From Myotis daubentonii (lineage: Eukaryota > Chordata > Mammalia > Chiroptera > Vespertilionidae), in contig NC_081851.1 in NCBI RefSeq assembly GCF_963259705.1, positions 59,914,855 through 59,978,854 of the forward strand: a stretch of 64,000 bases of DNA. The letters are read 5' to 3'. Made by a program: the position numbers and the translations under genes. Shown one piece after another: positions 1-13,394 of the stretch. The first letter of the stretch is position 1; each line of letters opens with the position of its first letter. The notes under the pieces are model-generated. The model saw nothing but the letters and a program-made list of their open reading frames with translations. It did no database searches and had not been told where the DNA came from.

Positions 1-1693
1 TTTCCTTGATGGCCTTAGGACTCTATTGTGGTTAGCCATCTTGTGGCTTCTGTTGGGTTTCAGAGTTCCAGCATAGCACCAGGAGCAGCTCCCAGGGCCT
101 GTCAACCCTGTTCTTCCCGTTTGCAAACTGGGGTGACTATCCCATGGCCCTCATTTCAGCTCTGATACACACTTGGACACAAGGGTAGTGCCACTAAAAG
201 CACCGAATAGAGTCATGGCCACCATTAGGGAAAGTCTCTTGGGCATAAGTCTTTGCTCTTTGATGTGTTCTGGATTGCAGTGATATTCTACTCTTACCAT
301 AATTTGCCAACCAAGGCAAAAGAGGCATCCTCAAACTATTTTCATTCTTTTCTTAATGCTGCACATCGTTTCCCTAATGGAATCATGGACTTTGAAAGCT
401 GGGAGCTCTCACTTTAGAAATGAGAAAACCAAACTCCAGAGAGGTGAAGTGGCAGGCTAAGATCCCACAGTTGCCAAAAGAGGACCCGAAAGACTGAGGT
501 TCCCTGACACCCAGTCCAGAATGCTATCCCCTCCTCTACATTAGCCTCCTTTTTAGTAGACACCCTCCCTATACAAAATAGCTCAGAAAAGAATGGTTCC
601 ATCTTCCCTTTGAATATACATGACAAGAGATGGTCCAATCGCTGGGAGGCAGCGTGAGCTCTAGGACCTCCCAGAAGCTGAGGCGTTGGCGCCCTGCCTC
701 TGCTGTCTCTCCAACCGGTTGTCTGCCCACTCACAGGCTGCGAGGGTGCAGATGGTGAGGATATCATCATTTCCACCATGGAGGTGGGAGAGAGAAGACA
801 CACTATTTCATTTCAAATTCCTTGTTGTTTGTCATGTGAAAATTCTGTCACATTTGCAAATGTTATCCAACAGCTAGGAAGAAAGAATTCTTTCAAGTTC
901 AGCCATAGAGAGATGGCATCAAAAAAAACCTGTCACTTATTAAAAAGGAAGGAAAGAGGAGAAGAAAGCAGAAATGGAGGAAAATGTAGGGAGAAATAGA
1001 ATTTGGAAAGAGACAAGATGGAAGGAACGGAAGAATAAATAACAGGACTCAAGTCCATACTGTTCTTATAATTAAATGGTGCCTTGCACATCAGCCCAAA
1101 TGTTCATTCTTGGATATAATTATCTCCTCATTAACATATGCAAAATTACTATTGCACAGTATGAGCTCTCTAGTGGAGATGTCAATATTACCATAATGAG
1201 CCTGTCAATCTTGTGAAAATGAACAGAAACCAATCTGCTAGCAGAATTTCATTGTCTCCTGAGAATTTAGTGGGTCTGATAGATTTACCTACTATTCAGA
1301 CAGACTAGATGACATTCAGTGTGGAATGACCTTGCAGACTGTAACTTATAGGTTAAAACTTAACTATTTTCTGGATGGAAATTTGAAATAAAAAAAAAGT
1401 AAAATTTTAAGCCACTTAAAGAAAATTATATTTTTGAGAGTTGCAAACAGTACTGTTTGTTGCATTTAGCTGCATGTTTTCTAATGACCTTTCTAAATAG
1501 GCTATCTGTTTGATGAAGCATTCTAACAGCCTACAAAGAAAAAAGGATGTTGAACAACTGAAATCAGGAGCCGTTTGAAACGGGTGTGTCATCAATTCAG
1601 CATGCCAACTCTAACACATAGTGTTGGCTGCCTTCTTACAAAGTGTTATTCTTTTTCACCCTTACCATGTAGGGAAATGACTTAAGACCCCAA
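1..1693. other. Unique intronic sequence
   Basis: Apart from the MIR fragment at 405-550, no gene, recent transposon or RNA gene is seen. Three short open frames between 414 and 999 have no coding features. Confidence 0.6.
405..550 (-). repeat. MIR SINE fragment
   Basis: Contains the MIR-like run AGAAATGAGAAAACCAAACT...AGAGAGGTGAAGT followed by a CCACAGTTGCC core, matching the reverse complement of the MIR consensus. Old and diverged. Confidence 0.6.
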
Positions 1694-1709
1694 TCTCGTT
1701 TCTATTTTT

Positions 1710-1937
1710 TTGTTGTTGTTGTTTTTCTAATATATTTTTATTGATTTTATAGAGGAAGGGAGAGGGAGAGAGAGATAGAAATATCAATGATGAGAGAGAA
1801 TCATTGATTGGCTGCCTCCTGCACGCCCCACACTGTGGATCAAGCCCTCAACCTGGGCATGTGCCCTGACCGGGAATCGAACAGTGACCTCCTGGTTGAT
1901 AAGTCAATGCTCAACCACTGAGCCATGCCATCCAGGC
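1710..1937 (-). mobile_element. VES SINE
   Basis: Reverse-complement VES: A-rich tail at left, GAGAGGAAGGGAGAGGGAGAG block, then GCTGCCTCCTGCACG, and the tRNA-like A/B-box region (GGGAATCGAAC) near the right end. Imperfect 16-bp duplications flank it (1694-1709 TCTCGTTTCTATTTTT; 1938-1953 TCTGGTTTCTATTTTT). Confidence 0.9.
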
Positions 1938-3887
1938 TCTGGTTTCTATTTTTAAATCAATTGATGATGTAGCAATTAGGAAAAACTTGTTTTTTCTTTT
2001 AATGTGTAACTACCAATGTTAAATTTGCCTTCTTATTAAGTGAATTTTTTCCAATAATAATAAAAAAAGATAAAGCTGTTTGCAATCTTATTTTATCCCC
2101 CTTCAAAACAATCAACTTCTATGATCATAGGTTTGAAGAGACCCATGAAAACAAGCCTTTCCTCTTTATAAAAAACAAAAAACAAAAACTTGCAAATAAA
2201 CTTACAGATGTAGAAAGAGCTGTTTTATATCTTGGTTTCATCAAACCTAAACATACTCATCTCAAACTCTGCAAAGCTCAACATCTGAAACCAGATTCAC
2301 AATCAACTATAAATTCTCATATAGGTACAGTATAGAAAATTTGGAGATGAACATAAAAAGAAGGAAAATAACAATAATCTGTAGTTTTATAGCTATAATG
2401 AATGACCACTATTTATTCATTGTTTGTTCGAGTTTTTGTAAAAATTGTGTATTTTTATACCACTATATAAACCAATCATACTGCATATATAGTGGCTTAA
2501 AAACACAAAATTTTTCTCACTAAACTTATGATGAGAGTATTTTTTATTCCATGCATTATAAACATCTAGAGAAATGTGATTACTTGAAGACCCAATGCAT
2601 TTAGTACCTGTAATGTCCCATATGTGTTGAGTGAATAAAGCAAATGAAAGGGAAATCATTTTATATGGTTATGTGGTTAGATTGGATATACTTCTAAGAG
2701 AGTAAAGAGATGTAAGTCATTAAGAGACTTACTCATGTGTGTATTTACTTATTAAACAGTGACCTGAGTCAGGCAGGCTCAGTTGCTCATTCTCTCCCCC
2801 AGCTTCCAGGTAGTGCCCCCACGTGGGAAGCACAGAGTCAACATAGGTTGAATGTTTGAATGATAAGATCTCCTATGAGACTTCTTCCTCATACAGCTTA
2901 TCAGAGTACAGGGGTACAGTATTAAAGGAATCATGAGGCAATGCAAATAGGGCTTCCAAACTGTATTTCCAAGTGCTTTACCGAAACATCAGCCTGGGTG
3001 GACTAGGTTCATCTCCCAGGGACTCAGATGGCCCTCTTTAGAAGCTCTTCTATTCTTGTTTTTCTCTTTCCCTGCCTGCCACCTCTTCCTGCTCCTCTGA
3101 AAAGAAGCATGCCACACAACAATGGAGAGGTTTTCCACATTAGCCTTATGGCCAGCCAGCCACTTCTCCTTGTTTGTCTGTTTATACAGTCTCCTTGGCA
3201 ACGTGAAGTAGAAGTAGATATTTTTTGTATCTCTGACTAGCAGGTTTGGTTTTCCCTTTGTCTGAAGCTTATCCACCTCACACACCAAGTTTTTTCTAGC
3301 GAGATTTTTTTAAAAAAACATAGAATCATTTCACGCCCTAGTTATTTTAGCAATACCCTAATGAGACAGCCAGTATTTTTTTTTTTTTTTGGTTGGGGGG
3401 GAGGTTCTTAAACTACAAAGAAACTCCTGACTGAGTAAAACATTTCTTTCTTAAAATTTGCTATTTCATTCTTCCTGGTAATTTCAGTAGGTTCTATAGA
3501 TCTCTACACATCCTGCGTGATGCCTTCATGTGATGGCTCGAGAGGCCAAGGACCATGAAGCAAACAAAACTAAAAAACCCTAAGTAGGGATCAAATTCTC
3601 ACCTCCCTTAGTTCTAGGGTCAAATCAGTGAAACTACTGAACAGCCATAGTCACTTTTTTGCATGCAAATATACTTAAGTTATTTCAGCTATATTGTGCT
3701 GAAGTACTCCAGGAAAACATCCCATTTGTCCCCAGGCTACAAATGAAATACAGGCCATTGGGAGACTTGAACCATAGTGGTACTCTTGATTAGAAGAAAG
3801 TTTCTTCAGTAGCAGATCATTACAGTGACAACCAAGTCATACTCCCTAGGTACCTCTGGTGAAAAGATTAACATTAATAGGACCAAT

Positions 3888-4050
3888 CAGTCTTAACCAG
3901 GGTGTGCATCAGAATTATCTGGGGAGAGTTTTCCAAACACATAAGTCCCACTCTGGACTTAGACTCTCCTATCCTGGGACCAGAGCATGTGTATATTGAA
4001 ATTTGTCCAGATCATCTTTGTGTAACGTGACAGTTAATACTCACTGATTT
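3888..4050. mobile_element. MER5A-like hAT-Charlie relic
   Basis: Contains CTTAACCAGGGTGTGCATCAGAATTATCTGG...GAGAG, a hallmark of MER5A non-autonomous DNA transposons shared by placental mammals. Confidence 0.6.
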
Positions 4051-4057
4051 AAATGAC

Positions 4058-4215
4058 AGTGGTAATGTTGAGCACCTATTATTTGCCAAAGTATTAGATT
4101 GTTTTCTCCACTTAGTACTTATAAACTCTTTATAGTGAGTAAATTATTCTCATTTTCTAGATTAAGAAACTGGACCTCAAAGATGTTAAGTAAATTGTTA
4201 CATGGTGGTAAAGCA
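4058..4215 (-). repeat. MIR SINE
   Basis: TTGAGCACCTATTATTTGCCA through ATTCTCATTTTCTAGATTAAGAAACTG resembles the antisense MIR consensus. Old and diverged. Confidence 0.6.
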
Positions 4216-5720
4216 AAAATTTTAATTTGGCTTAATTCCAAAATTCTTAATCACCTTACACTATATTAAATTTCTCCCCCCAAATAATAATGTAATTCTT
4301 AAAAAACAATTGTTTGTATTTCCAGAAAATTTTTATTCTGATAATATATCTTAATATTCATCACAACTTTAGTTGAGGAATTGTTTCTAGGTTGTTAAAT
4401 CAGGGTACAAAACAGTGGCTTGAATTCCTTAAAAAATATCACACACACACAAAGATTTTGAGAATAGATAAGTAGATCGATAAATTTGCATGTTTACTTC
4501 TTAATATAACTGCAACACCTTTCTTTGAAGCAACCATTGCTACTTATCAAAATGCTTTCTTTTTTAAACTAAAATCTGCAGATTGAATATCTATGAGTCA
4601 CTTCCAGTGAAGTCGCCACCCTTGTCTTAAACAAGATCTGGGTAGATAATCAGACCAGGAAGCATTCTGAGTCACATAATACATTATAGTTTGTCAATAT
4701 TCACAGGCTTTAAATGATTCTTTGGCAATTTTTTACTACCTACAACATGAAAAATGTGTTGCAGTTATTCAAAACAATGATAATATTCACACTGATTTTT
4801 TTAAGTAAAAAAAAAAAATTATAAAGCCAAACTTTTTAAAGCTTGAATAGTTTTTGGAGGAATCATCTGGAGTAGTGCTTCACAATAGGGTGGGAGTGGG
4901 AGAAAGAAAACACCTCTTCTCTATTCCGCCACCGTCTTGGAGACTAACCGGGTAAGGCCCAGGCAGGCCTGTCAACCCATTTGAGAAGCATTGTGAGTTA
5001 TGAAAATATTATGGAACATGGTGAAATATGCAAGTGAACAGAACCAAGACTGAACTTTGAAAACCACTGATGTAATGGGAAACACATTGTTCTGGTTTTT
5101 TAGCATTTATCCCAAGTAAAGACTTAAAATTTTTGCCACCAGTGACCTACTTATTTCAAAAGGTTTTGAAGGAATCTACTCTCAATGTGGATGGACACTG
5201 ATAGGTGAATAAGGCTGTTCTCCATTTGACAGGCCTCATATCAGAGACATTTCTAATGAACTAGCAGCAGTTCTGAGAGGTTCAACACCAAACTGATTGA
5301 TCTGCTTAAGTTTTCAGCGTAGTAGTGCAGAACTTAGCTTGGTCTCCTTCAGCAGACATTGTTTAATGTAAAAAGAAAATAAATTCAACCGCTTCTAATG
5401 TCATGAGAAACACTGAAGGAGCTATAACTCCATCACTGGAGCAATAGAGTTTTGGGGAAGTTGGCTTTCATTGTGTGTTCGTTTCCTAGAAAGAATTACA
5501 GCAGGACACTGAGGACCCTGTGGTTATTGGCAGGCTGATCACATCTTCAACTCTGCTAGTCATCCTGTTCTCACTGAATGTCCCTAGAAATAAGTGGAAT
5601 CAAAGTAAAACACATCATTGGGCGTAGATTTGCTGTTTGTTTGTTCTGAAATTGCTTGTGGCCTAAAGGTTTACTTTACAATGAATAGACAAATAATACA
5701 ATCTCCAAGATTAGAAGTAG

Positions 5721-5950
5721 GCCCTAGCTGGTTTGGCTCAGTGGATAGAATGTCGAACTGTGGACTGAAGGGTCCCAGGTTTGATTCCAGTCAAGGGTAC
5801 ATGCCTGGGTTGTGGGCTTGATCCCCAGTAGGGGGCGTGCAGGTGGCAGCCAGTCAATGATTCTCTCTCATTATTGATGTTTCTATCTCTCCCTCTCCGT
5901 TCCACTCTGATACACACACACACACACAAATATATATATATATACAAAAA
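5721..5950 (+). mobile_element. VES SINE with AC/TA microsatellite tail
   Basis: Starts GCCCTAGCTGGTTTGGCTCAG, has B-box-like GTTTGATTCC, the CATTATTGATGTTTCT block, then a tail of (AC)n and (TA)n. Flanking duplications of 14 bp with one mismatch (5707-5720 and 5951-5964, AAGATTAGAA[G/T]TAG) show L1-mediated insertion. Confidence 0.93.
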
Positions 5951-6514
5951 AAGATTAGAATTAGATTTTCTCTATCAGTAGCCAGTAGTCTTACCTTTAG
6001 TCTTAATTTGATTACAAATATAATTAATTTATGCCTAAACTACATATCATGCAAAAGATTTTAATATAGGCTGTTAAACCTAGAAAAAAAAAAGACTCTG
6101 ATATTTATTATCTCCTTCAATAGGGAAACCTTTAAAGTGGGGAAACCTTAAAATCAATTCCAAATGACTGGAAAAATGCACCTGAGAGTTGCTACTTTAT
6201 TTATAATCCACAGCCTGGAACATTCAGTTCTCTTAATATGCCTTAAAGTCATTAAAAACTTTGAAAATGTTCTTTATACCCTTGGAATGTGATTTATTAA
6301 AATGGTATAAATATTTTCAGTGTAATAGAGAACTAAGATTATTTAAAAATTCAAGCTCTTTGTTTTAAGGGACTCAGAATCACTATCTTCAATCAAGTTT
6401 GAGGTCAGAGAGCAGACACTTACAAACTATTGTTGGAACATTTTATTGAGAATTCAGCATAGCTCACATAAATTTATTTTTGCCTCTGAGTCTATTACAG
6501 GTAATAATGGAAAT

Positions 6515-6680
6515 AGCATTGAACATGGAAGCAGAGAATCTATATTCTAATCATAGTTTTGACATTGATTAACTATAAGACTTTGCAAATCATTCAACTT
6601 CTTTGTATTTTGGTTGGATTCTTGACCTCATCTTTAAAAAGAGGGCTGGAGGAGATAATCCCTAAGGTTCTTTTTCTCTT
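6515..6680 (+). repeat. MIR SINE
   Basis: Carries a MIR-like order: TTTGACATTGATTAACTATAAGAC, CATTCAACTTC, then CTCATCTTTAAAA, corresponding to the sense MIR consensus. Confidence 0.55.
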
Positions 6681-6949
6681 GTAAAATGTAATTCATCTAT
6701 ACATTTTGTTAGAATTCTATGTGCAAATTTGTATTTTCTGTTAGCATATTACAAAAAAAATTAAAACACAGCCATAAGCTGGAGTGGTTAGAATATTTGT
6801 CATTTGAGTGTTGGCCAGTATAGCTAATGTGACATATATGCCCTGAGCCTTTTCTCCCCCTCGTTTTTGTAACACCGCCTGGTGCTCTAGCATAGGAGAG
6901 AGTTATTTAAATAATCACATTAGTTAAGTCCATGCCTTGCACCCATCCC

Positions 6950-6950
<1 letters not shown>

Positions 6951-6998
<48 letters not shown>

Positions 6999-7007
6999 AC
7001 ACACACC
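6951..7007. repeat. (AC)n microsatellite
   Basis: About 57 bp of AC dinucleotide with one ACAT interruption. Confidence 0.98.
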
Positions 7008-8479
7008 ACTTTGCTCTGTTCTAATATTGTTTTGGTCAAGCTTCTTTCCATATTCTGAGACTGAGCATTTCCAATCACATGGAAAGTGAAGTAAAACAAG
7101 GCCCCTCTGCATTTGGCCTACCCTGGGGTCAGACCCATGGTGGGCCTAAGCTGAGCAGTGCCTGCACCTGCACCTGTAGTGCTCTCTGGGGCTGTGGGCC
7201 TCTCTATTCCAGGCTGTAGAAAGCAAGTGCCCTGTGCTTATAAAATCCCCCAAGGCTCAAAGTCTTAACATAGTTAAGAGTCAATTCTAAGGCACCAACT
7301 CCCCGGTTCTGCCCAGGAAGATGGCCAAATTCTGCTCTGACATTTATTTATAGGAAATATGCATGGCCTTTCCCCTCTAGCGTGTTTTCACACTAAAATG
7401 ATTGTATCCCATCCTTTAGATACTACATTTCAGAATGTGGGAGGAAAGACGGAAGGATCTGAGGCAATAATGGAAAATGCTCACTTTTTTTTTTTTTTTT
7501 TAACAGAACCTGTTAGAGCACAAGCTTTTCCAGGCACTGGCAGCTAAACTGTGTTTGCACAACCCTAATCACCTCCGACCATTTTCCTTTAAAGTGATAA
7601 AGTTAAAAACAAATTTAAAATTTTCCTCTGAGGTAGCATCATAGAAGCTGTGTACAAAGAGAGAGTATTTTTAAAATTGTTATGTTTAAAAGACTGCAAA
7701 CCTCCCATGAACAGCCTTAGTATGAAAGCATAACAAAGCACCATGCATTCACCATCCACCTTCTGAAGCAAATGAAATAGCATGATCTTCTTTAGAAAGG
7801 TCTTTTTGGAGGGCAGTGTTGAGATACAACACACTCAACTGGCAGATCTTAGAGGCAGGATGTACAGGGCAATCGACTCCTGAACAGACTGCCCAGCCCA
7901 ATGCCGGTGCTACACCACTGCTATCTGAGGTTCTGCTGAATGAGACTCAAGGAAGAACTGCAGTGGAGAAAGTCTGCCTTGGGGACTAATTGGGAGCATG
8001 TACAATGACCCACACTAAGGAAAACCCAAGGAGAAGAGTTACTGGTATGTTGCCCTATTCGACTCTGGCCAAAAGTTGCACAATGGCAGGGTAACCCCAA
8101 TAAAAACAGGCATTCTTGGGTGGAGTCATGACCATGGTCCGCATATTTCTCCTGTTCAGAGCCTGTTTCTAAAGCAAAGTCTGGATGGATGTGGATCATG
8201 TGCGTGTAGTGTGGGTAAAACCACCCATAACCAAGAAGTGCAGCTATGAAGTCTCTATCTGAAGTGTTTGCTTTAGTTTTTTGTTTTGTTTTGTTTTTTC
8301 TTCATTTGAACTTATGTGTACAACTTAAAACTCAAGTTATTGCCTAGGCAGGAAAAGAAGCACATAAAATCTGCTAGCACTCTTAAAAGAAGAGAGGTTC
8401 ATTGAAAAGCTATTTTATAAACCAGTCCAAGATAGGTCATATAGCCTAATTATTAAAAATCATAAGATGCTGAGACAGA

Positions 8480-8580
8480 TCTATAGAGTCCAGGCTCAGC
8501 TACTAACTAACTGTGTAACCTTGAACAAATTGCTTGATTTTCATAAAACATTAACTTCCTCATTCATAAAATTGGTTTTC
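8480..8580 (+). repeat. MIR SINE fragment
   Basis: CAGCTACTAACTAACTGTGTAACC...AAATTGCTT...CTCATTCATAAAATTGG follows the MIR core in sense orientation. Confidence 0.6.
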
Positions 8581-8591
8581 TGGAATAAAAT

Positions 8592-8702
8592 CATATAGAT
8601 ATAGATATAGATATAGATATAGATAGATATAGATATAGATATAGATATAGATATAGATATAGATATAGATATAGATATAGATATAGATATAGATATAGAT
8701 AT
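8592..8702. repeat. (ATAGAT)n hexanucleotide array
   Basis: About 110 bp of a 6-bp unit ATAGAT with a single phase slip (one GATAGATA step) near 8622. Confidence 0.97.
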
Positions 8703-11339
8703 ATCATTCAACATATCTCCGATACATAATTATAACATTTTATTACATATTATATAATAATATATGATATCATTGGAGCTTAGAAACCAGACATGATGTC
8801 TAATTAGGGACATTTGGCATGATTTTAAAACCTTTTCTTTGTGTTTTTAATCACAATATGTATCACAGGAGAGCAGCAGATAGTGCAGAGAAGGAATAAT
8901 TATTTTTTAGAGTCAACTTTATAAGTACGATGAAACCAAATGAAAGTATGACTGCAAGGACATGTTTGGTTTGGTTTGGTTTCTTCTGCTAAATTAGGTG
9001 AGTCAGGTGGGTCCTGTACGTCACCGGTCTTTTCCAGACTGAAACAAGCAGGTGCGTACAGCATAAAGTCAGAGTGTGTGAAAATTGTACCTTGTCACAT
9101 TTCATGCTTGCTAAATTGTCCTCCCAAGCACTGTCCTGAGAAAAGCCCATCAATCCACTTCAGATCTGCACATTGTTCTTCCCAGGTAGACACTTGGCCT
9201 TTTACTGTGAATTTGTCACAGGAGAAAAAAATGCCTTGAACATATTTTTTAATCTACAGACATTTGATGTGACTACGTAGTATGTGTTGGGAGCTGGAAA
9301 TGGGGTATCAGAGGGATCAGGCATAGATTATCCTCCAGACTAAAGAGATGGGTGCCATATTGGGAGACAAGTCTGTCCATAGAACAGCACGGAGGGTGGA
9401 ATCCCAGGCCTTGTCTATGTGCCACTTCCATAAGACTATGTTGGTTAGAGGGGGAATGATTCTCAAGTTATACTGAATTCCTCTTCTTTTGATATTTTTA
9501 TGATCTTAACGTATGGGGCATATCATGGCCACTTCAGGTTGCTCAGTTATATTGGTTGCCTATTTTTAACATAGCCATTTATATTACACTTTCAAGATCC
9601 AGGAAGCTACCTTTGAACACTGCAAATAGTCAAGTGGTCTTTGATGTACTAGAATCCGTATCACTTGGCAAATATGTACAACAGACGTTTTTCTAGAGAA
9701 TGAGCGTGGAGAATGCTATCCTCCAACCAGACTTTCCCTCCCTTTATTAAACCCACAGGCTCATGCTGGGCTCCAGCACCTCTTTCCTTGGTGGGAAGAA
9801 GCCTGTGGATTTCAGCGGTGGCCCCCGTGGCCGCTGCGCAGTGTGACTGATCTCTACTGATTTCCACGAGGCTGGCTGGGGCGGCACTCCACACAGAGCA
9901 AAAGCCCAGCTGAAAATTGAGGGAGCATCTGTTCTTTTAAAAATACCCGGCATTGGGAAAAGGCCTTGATCACTCATAGACAGGCTGAAAGTGAAGAGTG
10001 CTTTCTGTCTGAAATTTTTTTACTTTTTTTTTTTTTTTTTTTGGTTTTTCATATCATGTACCACACTTGTGTCTCTTCCGCTCCAAAAACAACATTCTCT
10101 CACAGCATTTGCCAGGGAAAAACATGAGGTGGAAAAATCAGAGTAACGTCTTCCCTTAGGGTAAGATTATACAGGAAAAGTCATTGGACAGCTCCCAGCC
10201 TGGGCTTCATAGGTTGGCAGGAAAGACTGACGTTACCTTCACTGTGTTGAGAAATGTAAAGAATAATATAGATGGGAAGTGCTCAGAGCAAGGCTGCTCC
10301 CATAGTAGGTGCCCAACAAATGCGGATGTTTAGCCTGCGGCCCTGTTCATTAGCATTGACTCTTTCGTCTCTACCTCCCATCACTGAATCCAAGAGCCCA
10401 CAGCTTCTGCTCACTTTCTAGCTCACTAGTGAGAGGGTCTGGAAGGCTTCAACATTTCTACATAGGACAGCTTAGAGGGAGCCGTCTAATTGGAATGCAA
10501 TGCGTGCAGCTGTGTTTTCACAGTACTTTCCGTTAAATTGCTCTAATGTTCATTTTTTTATATCAGAGAAGGGGGCTGCTGATGGAGAGTTGGACCTCCA
10601 CCTCTAGAACCCTCTGCGCTCCACAATTGCTCAGAACTGTCGCCATCTGCCTGCAAGCTGTCCCCATCCTACCTGCTTTCCTCTTGCATTGCTCCTGACT
10701 CGTGTCCCCTTGAGGTTTTAGACATGATGTTTGTGTGTCCGGCACTTTAGACTCATCAAAGGGAGGCACTGGGGCACTCACATGGATTCTTCTCCCACTT
10801 GACTATTTATTTTATCTGTCAGGGGAAAACATAGATTTAGTTATAAATGTGCAGCCGAGTCAGTGTCCCTTTCACTGTGAATGAGTTTCTGAGTACCCAG
10901 GCCAGTGCATCACAAAGGAGAAATGCAAAACCCCAAGAAATCTCCAGTGCTGAGGTAGCATCACCTTGCTTTGTTCTGTTCCTAGAGTGAGCTTATGGGC
11001 ATCGAGCTCCATTTGAGTGGATTTCTTAGGTCTAAAACAGGTAAAGCCAACCCTAAAGCCATGATGTCACTACCTCTTTAAATATTGAATTTAGAGCTGG
11101 TAAAATTTTTCTACTTTCTTTTCATGAGTTGAAAATAACTCCACTGCGTACTACATTAACTTGGTCTGAACGTTGAGGGATGTCCTTCTTATCTAGAGCA
11201 TCATAGCTCCTTTATATGGAAACTAAGAGCTGTGAGATGCGTTTTCAGTGGCACTAGCCCTGCTCTTACTGGCATTCAGCAGCACTTATATCCACATTTG
11301 TTGAAGGAATGAATGAATGAATGAATGATTTGTTGTTGT
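8703..11339. other. Unique intronic sequence
   Basis: No recent transposon. A MIR-like 3' end lies at about 10240-10330 (GTGCTCAGAGCAAGG...GTAGGTGCCCAACAAATG) and a short (GAAT)n at about 11310-11328. Opposite-strand short ORFs near 9661-9977 look non-coding. Confidence 0.5.
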
Positions 11340-11556
11340 TGTTTTTTAAATATGTTTTTATTGATTTTTAGAGAGGAAGGGAGAGGGGGAGAGAAATAAA
11401 ACATCAATGCTGAGAGGGAATCATTGATTGGCTGCCTCCTGCATGCCCCACACTTGGGACCCACCATCGACCCAGGGATGTGCCCTGACCAGGAATCGAA
11501 CCATGATTTCTTGTTTGATAGGTCGGTGCTCAACCACTTAGCCACACCGGCTGGGC
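11340..11556 (-). mobile_element. VES SINE
   Basis: Reverse-complement VES with GAGAGGAAGGGAGAGGGGGAG, GCTGCCTCCTGCATGCC, GGAATCGAACC and terminal CCGGCTGGGC. No clear target duplication was found. Confidence 0.9.
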
Positions 11557-12363
11557 TTAATTACATTATAGATCTCCTCAAAGATCCCAGATTTGGAAAG
11601 ATAATCTCAATAACTGTGGAACAAAAAGCAGAGGCCTCAATAGCTTTGCTTTTATAAAAAGGGAGATGGCACAAAGTTTGTCTTTCTAGTCTGGCTAACT
11701 TTGCTCAAAGACACAAACTGAGTCTTTTTTTCCCTAAGCAAGCCTGAAAAGTCTTGAAATACAGTCCTGGTTGCATCCCTCTCTGTCTCCTGCTATTATT
11801 GAGTAATTAAAAGCACAGCAACATAACATTTCTGGCCCTTGGTTTGCTCCCACTAGGACTGATAAGTGATACTGGGAGTAAATGTTGAGAGAGGTGCCTG
11901 ATGCAAAGAAGCAGGGACAGCTGTTTTCCTAACGTTTTTAGGCCTTTGACATTCAAAATGGCATCTGCACCACTATGTTTCCTAAGTAGAGCTTCACAAA
12001 AGGAGACTTGAGTTTCTGGGCGCAGCTATTGTTTTTGTTAGTGGATGGAGATTTATAATTATGCCCTTTTTTTCTCAGAGCACAAGGCACAGGGAGAAGC
12101 TATATAAACACAGGCAGCATGAGGGGGTGGAGGGGACCCAGAACAATAATGAGATTACAAATTACACAAAGCAATTTCACCATGAATGAAATAAGCTTTA
12201 TTTGCAAATATGAAGCGCAATGTAGACTTTTTACTGTTCTGTTTTAGTTTGTTTTCCGAAATGATATTTACAAAGAGCTAGACAAGCCTACTTAAACATC
12301 ATTGATGTTTTCAGTTCTGGCTTGTGAAATTCTACTGGACTCGTTTCTTCTAAAGGTTCTCAT

Positions 12364-12366
<3 letters not shown>
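11557..12366. other. Unique intronic sequence
   Basis: No gene or repeat recognised between the VES element and the CT/CA microsatellite. Confidence 0.5.
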
Positions 12367-12426
<60 letters not shown>

Positions 12427-12462
12427 GACACACACACACACACACACACACATACACACACC
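12367..12462. repeat. (CT)n(CA)n compound microsatellite
   Basis: About 43 bp of CT followed directly by about 50 bp of CA with scattered substitutions. It produces a low-complexity open frame that is not a gene. Confidence 0.98.
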
Positions 12463-13119
12463 ACATCCTTTTCAGTGCCTAAAGAAGTCATAAAGCATTG
12501 CTTCTATATATAACAATATATGTAGTCAAATATTCATTTTGAGGGAGTCTGCTCAAAGTCAATAGCAAGCTACAGGAAATAGATCAAATTGTTGAGTAGA
12601 ACATGGCTTGAATTGTAGAATTGTATATAATTACTCTTTTTTCTATTTTATTTTTATATCTTTCATCACATATATTCAACACAAATATATTAATTTTATA
12701 ATCAGGAAAATAAAACTACACTTATTTGTCTAGTCTCACTAGATTTGAACAGATTTGCAGATGTCTATATTGCAAAAGCTCCCAGTCCTCCCTGGATATG
12801 AAAGGTGACAAGGCACTCTCAGAGTCTGCAGAGTCCTTCCTTAAAAGTAGAGGGTTTGGCACACATGTCTCCAGCTCTGACTTGGGCCTACAAGGGACCA
12901 CCTTCGCACCCTGCCTTCTCTATCATGTGGAGAGTAGTTTTCAGAATTTAGAAGGACAGATAAGTTATTCATATTTCAAACCTGGGGGATGGCAGAGAAG
13001 AGGTATAAAGGGAACTAATATGATAGCCTGCTATCCCCCATGTGTTTGACTCATGCTGTGTCTTTTAATACCTGTGAGGAAGGAATTCATTATCTCTGTT
13101 TTAAAAATGACACACTTGT
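12463..13119. other. Unique intronic sequence
   Basis: A 107-codon open frame (12726-13049, +) lies here, but no domain or splice context supports coding. Confidence 0.45.
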
Positions 13120-13331
13120 GCCCAGCCAGTGTGGCTCAGTGGTTGAGCATTGACCTATGAACCAGGAGCTCACGGTTCAATTCCCGGTTAGGGCACATGT
13201 CCGGGTTACGGGCATGATCCCCAGTGTGGGATGTGCAGGAGGCAGCTGATCAATGATTCTCTCTTATCATGGGTGTTTCTATCTTTCTCTCCCTCTCCCT
13301 TCCTCTCTGAAATCAATAAAATATATATATA
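13120..13331 (+). mobile_element. VES SINE
   Basis: Starts GCCCAGCCAGTGTGGCTCAG, with GGTTCAATTCCCGG as B box, GCAGGAGGCAGCTGATCAATG, and a CAATAAAATATATATA tail. Upstream AATGACACACTTGT resembles the sequence after the tail (AATGACAGTGTGTG), where the GT microsatellite begins. Confidence 0.92.
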
Positions 13332-13340
13332 TTTGAATGA

Positions 13341-13342
<2 letters not shown>

Positions 13343-13391
<49 letters not shown>
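13343..13391. repeat. (GT)n microsatellite
   Basis: About 49 bp of GT directly after the VES element, apparently grown from its downstream target duplication. Confidence 0.98.

Positions 13392-13394
<3 letters not shown>

Larger units (their letters stand above)
1954..5706. other. Unique intronic sequence with old repeats
   Basis: Mostly AT-rich unique sequence. A MER5A-like segment (3888-4050) and a MIR (4058-4215) are the only repeats recognised. Open frames near 2341-2659 and 2989-3288 overlap on opposite strands and look like chance. Confidence 0.55.
5965..8590. other. Unique intronic sequence
   Basis: AT-rich unique sequence containing a MIR (6515-6680), an AC microsatellite (6951-7007) and another MIR (8480-8580). 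The open frames at 7589-8199 on the minus strand show no recognisable domain. Confidence 0.5.

Noticed and set aside
6924..7112. 63-codon frame with Cys-Val repeats
   Set aside because: Translation of an AC microsatellite.
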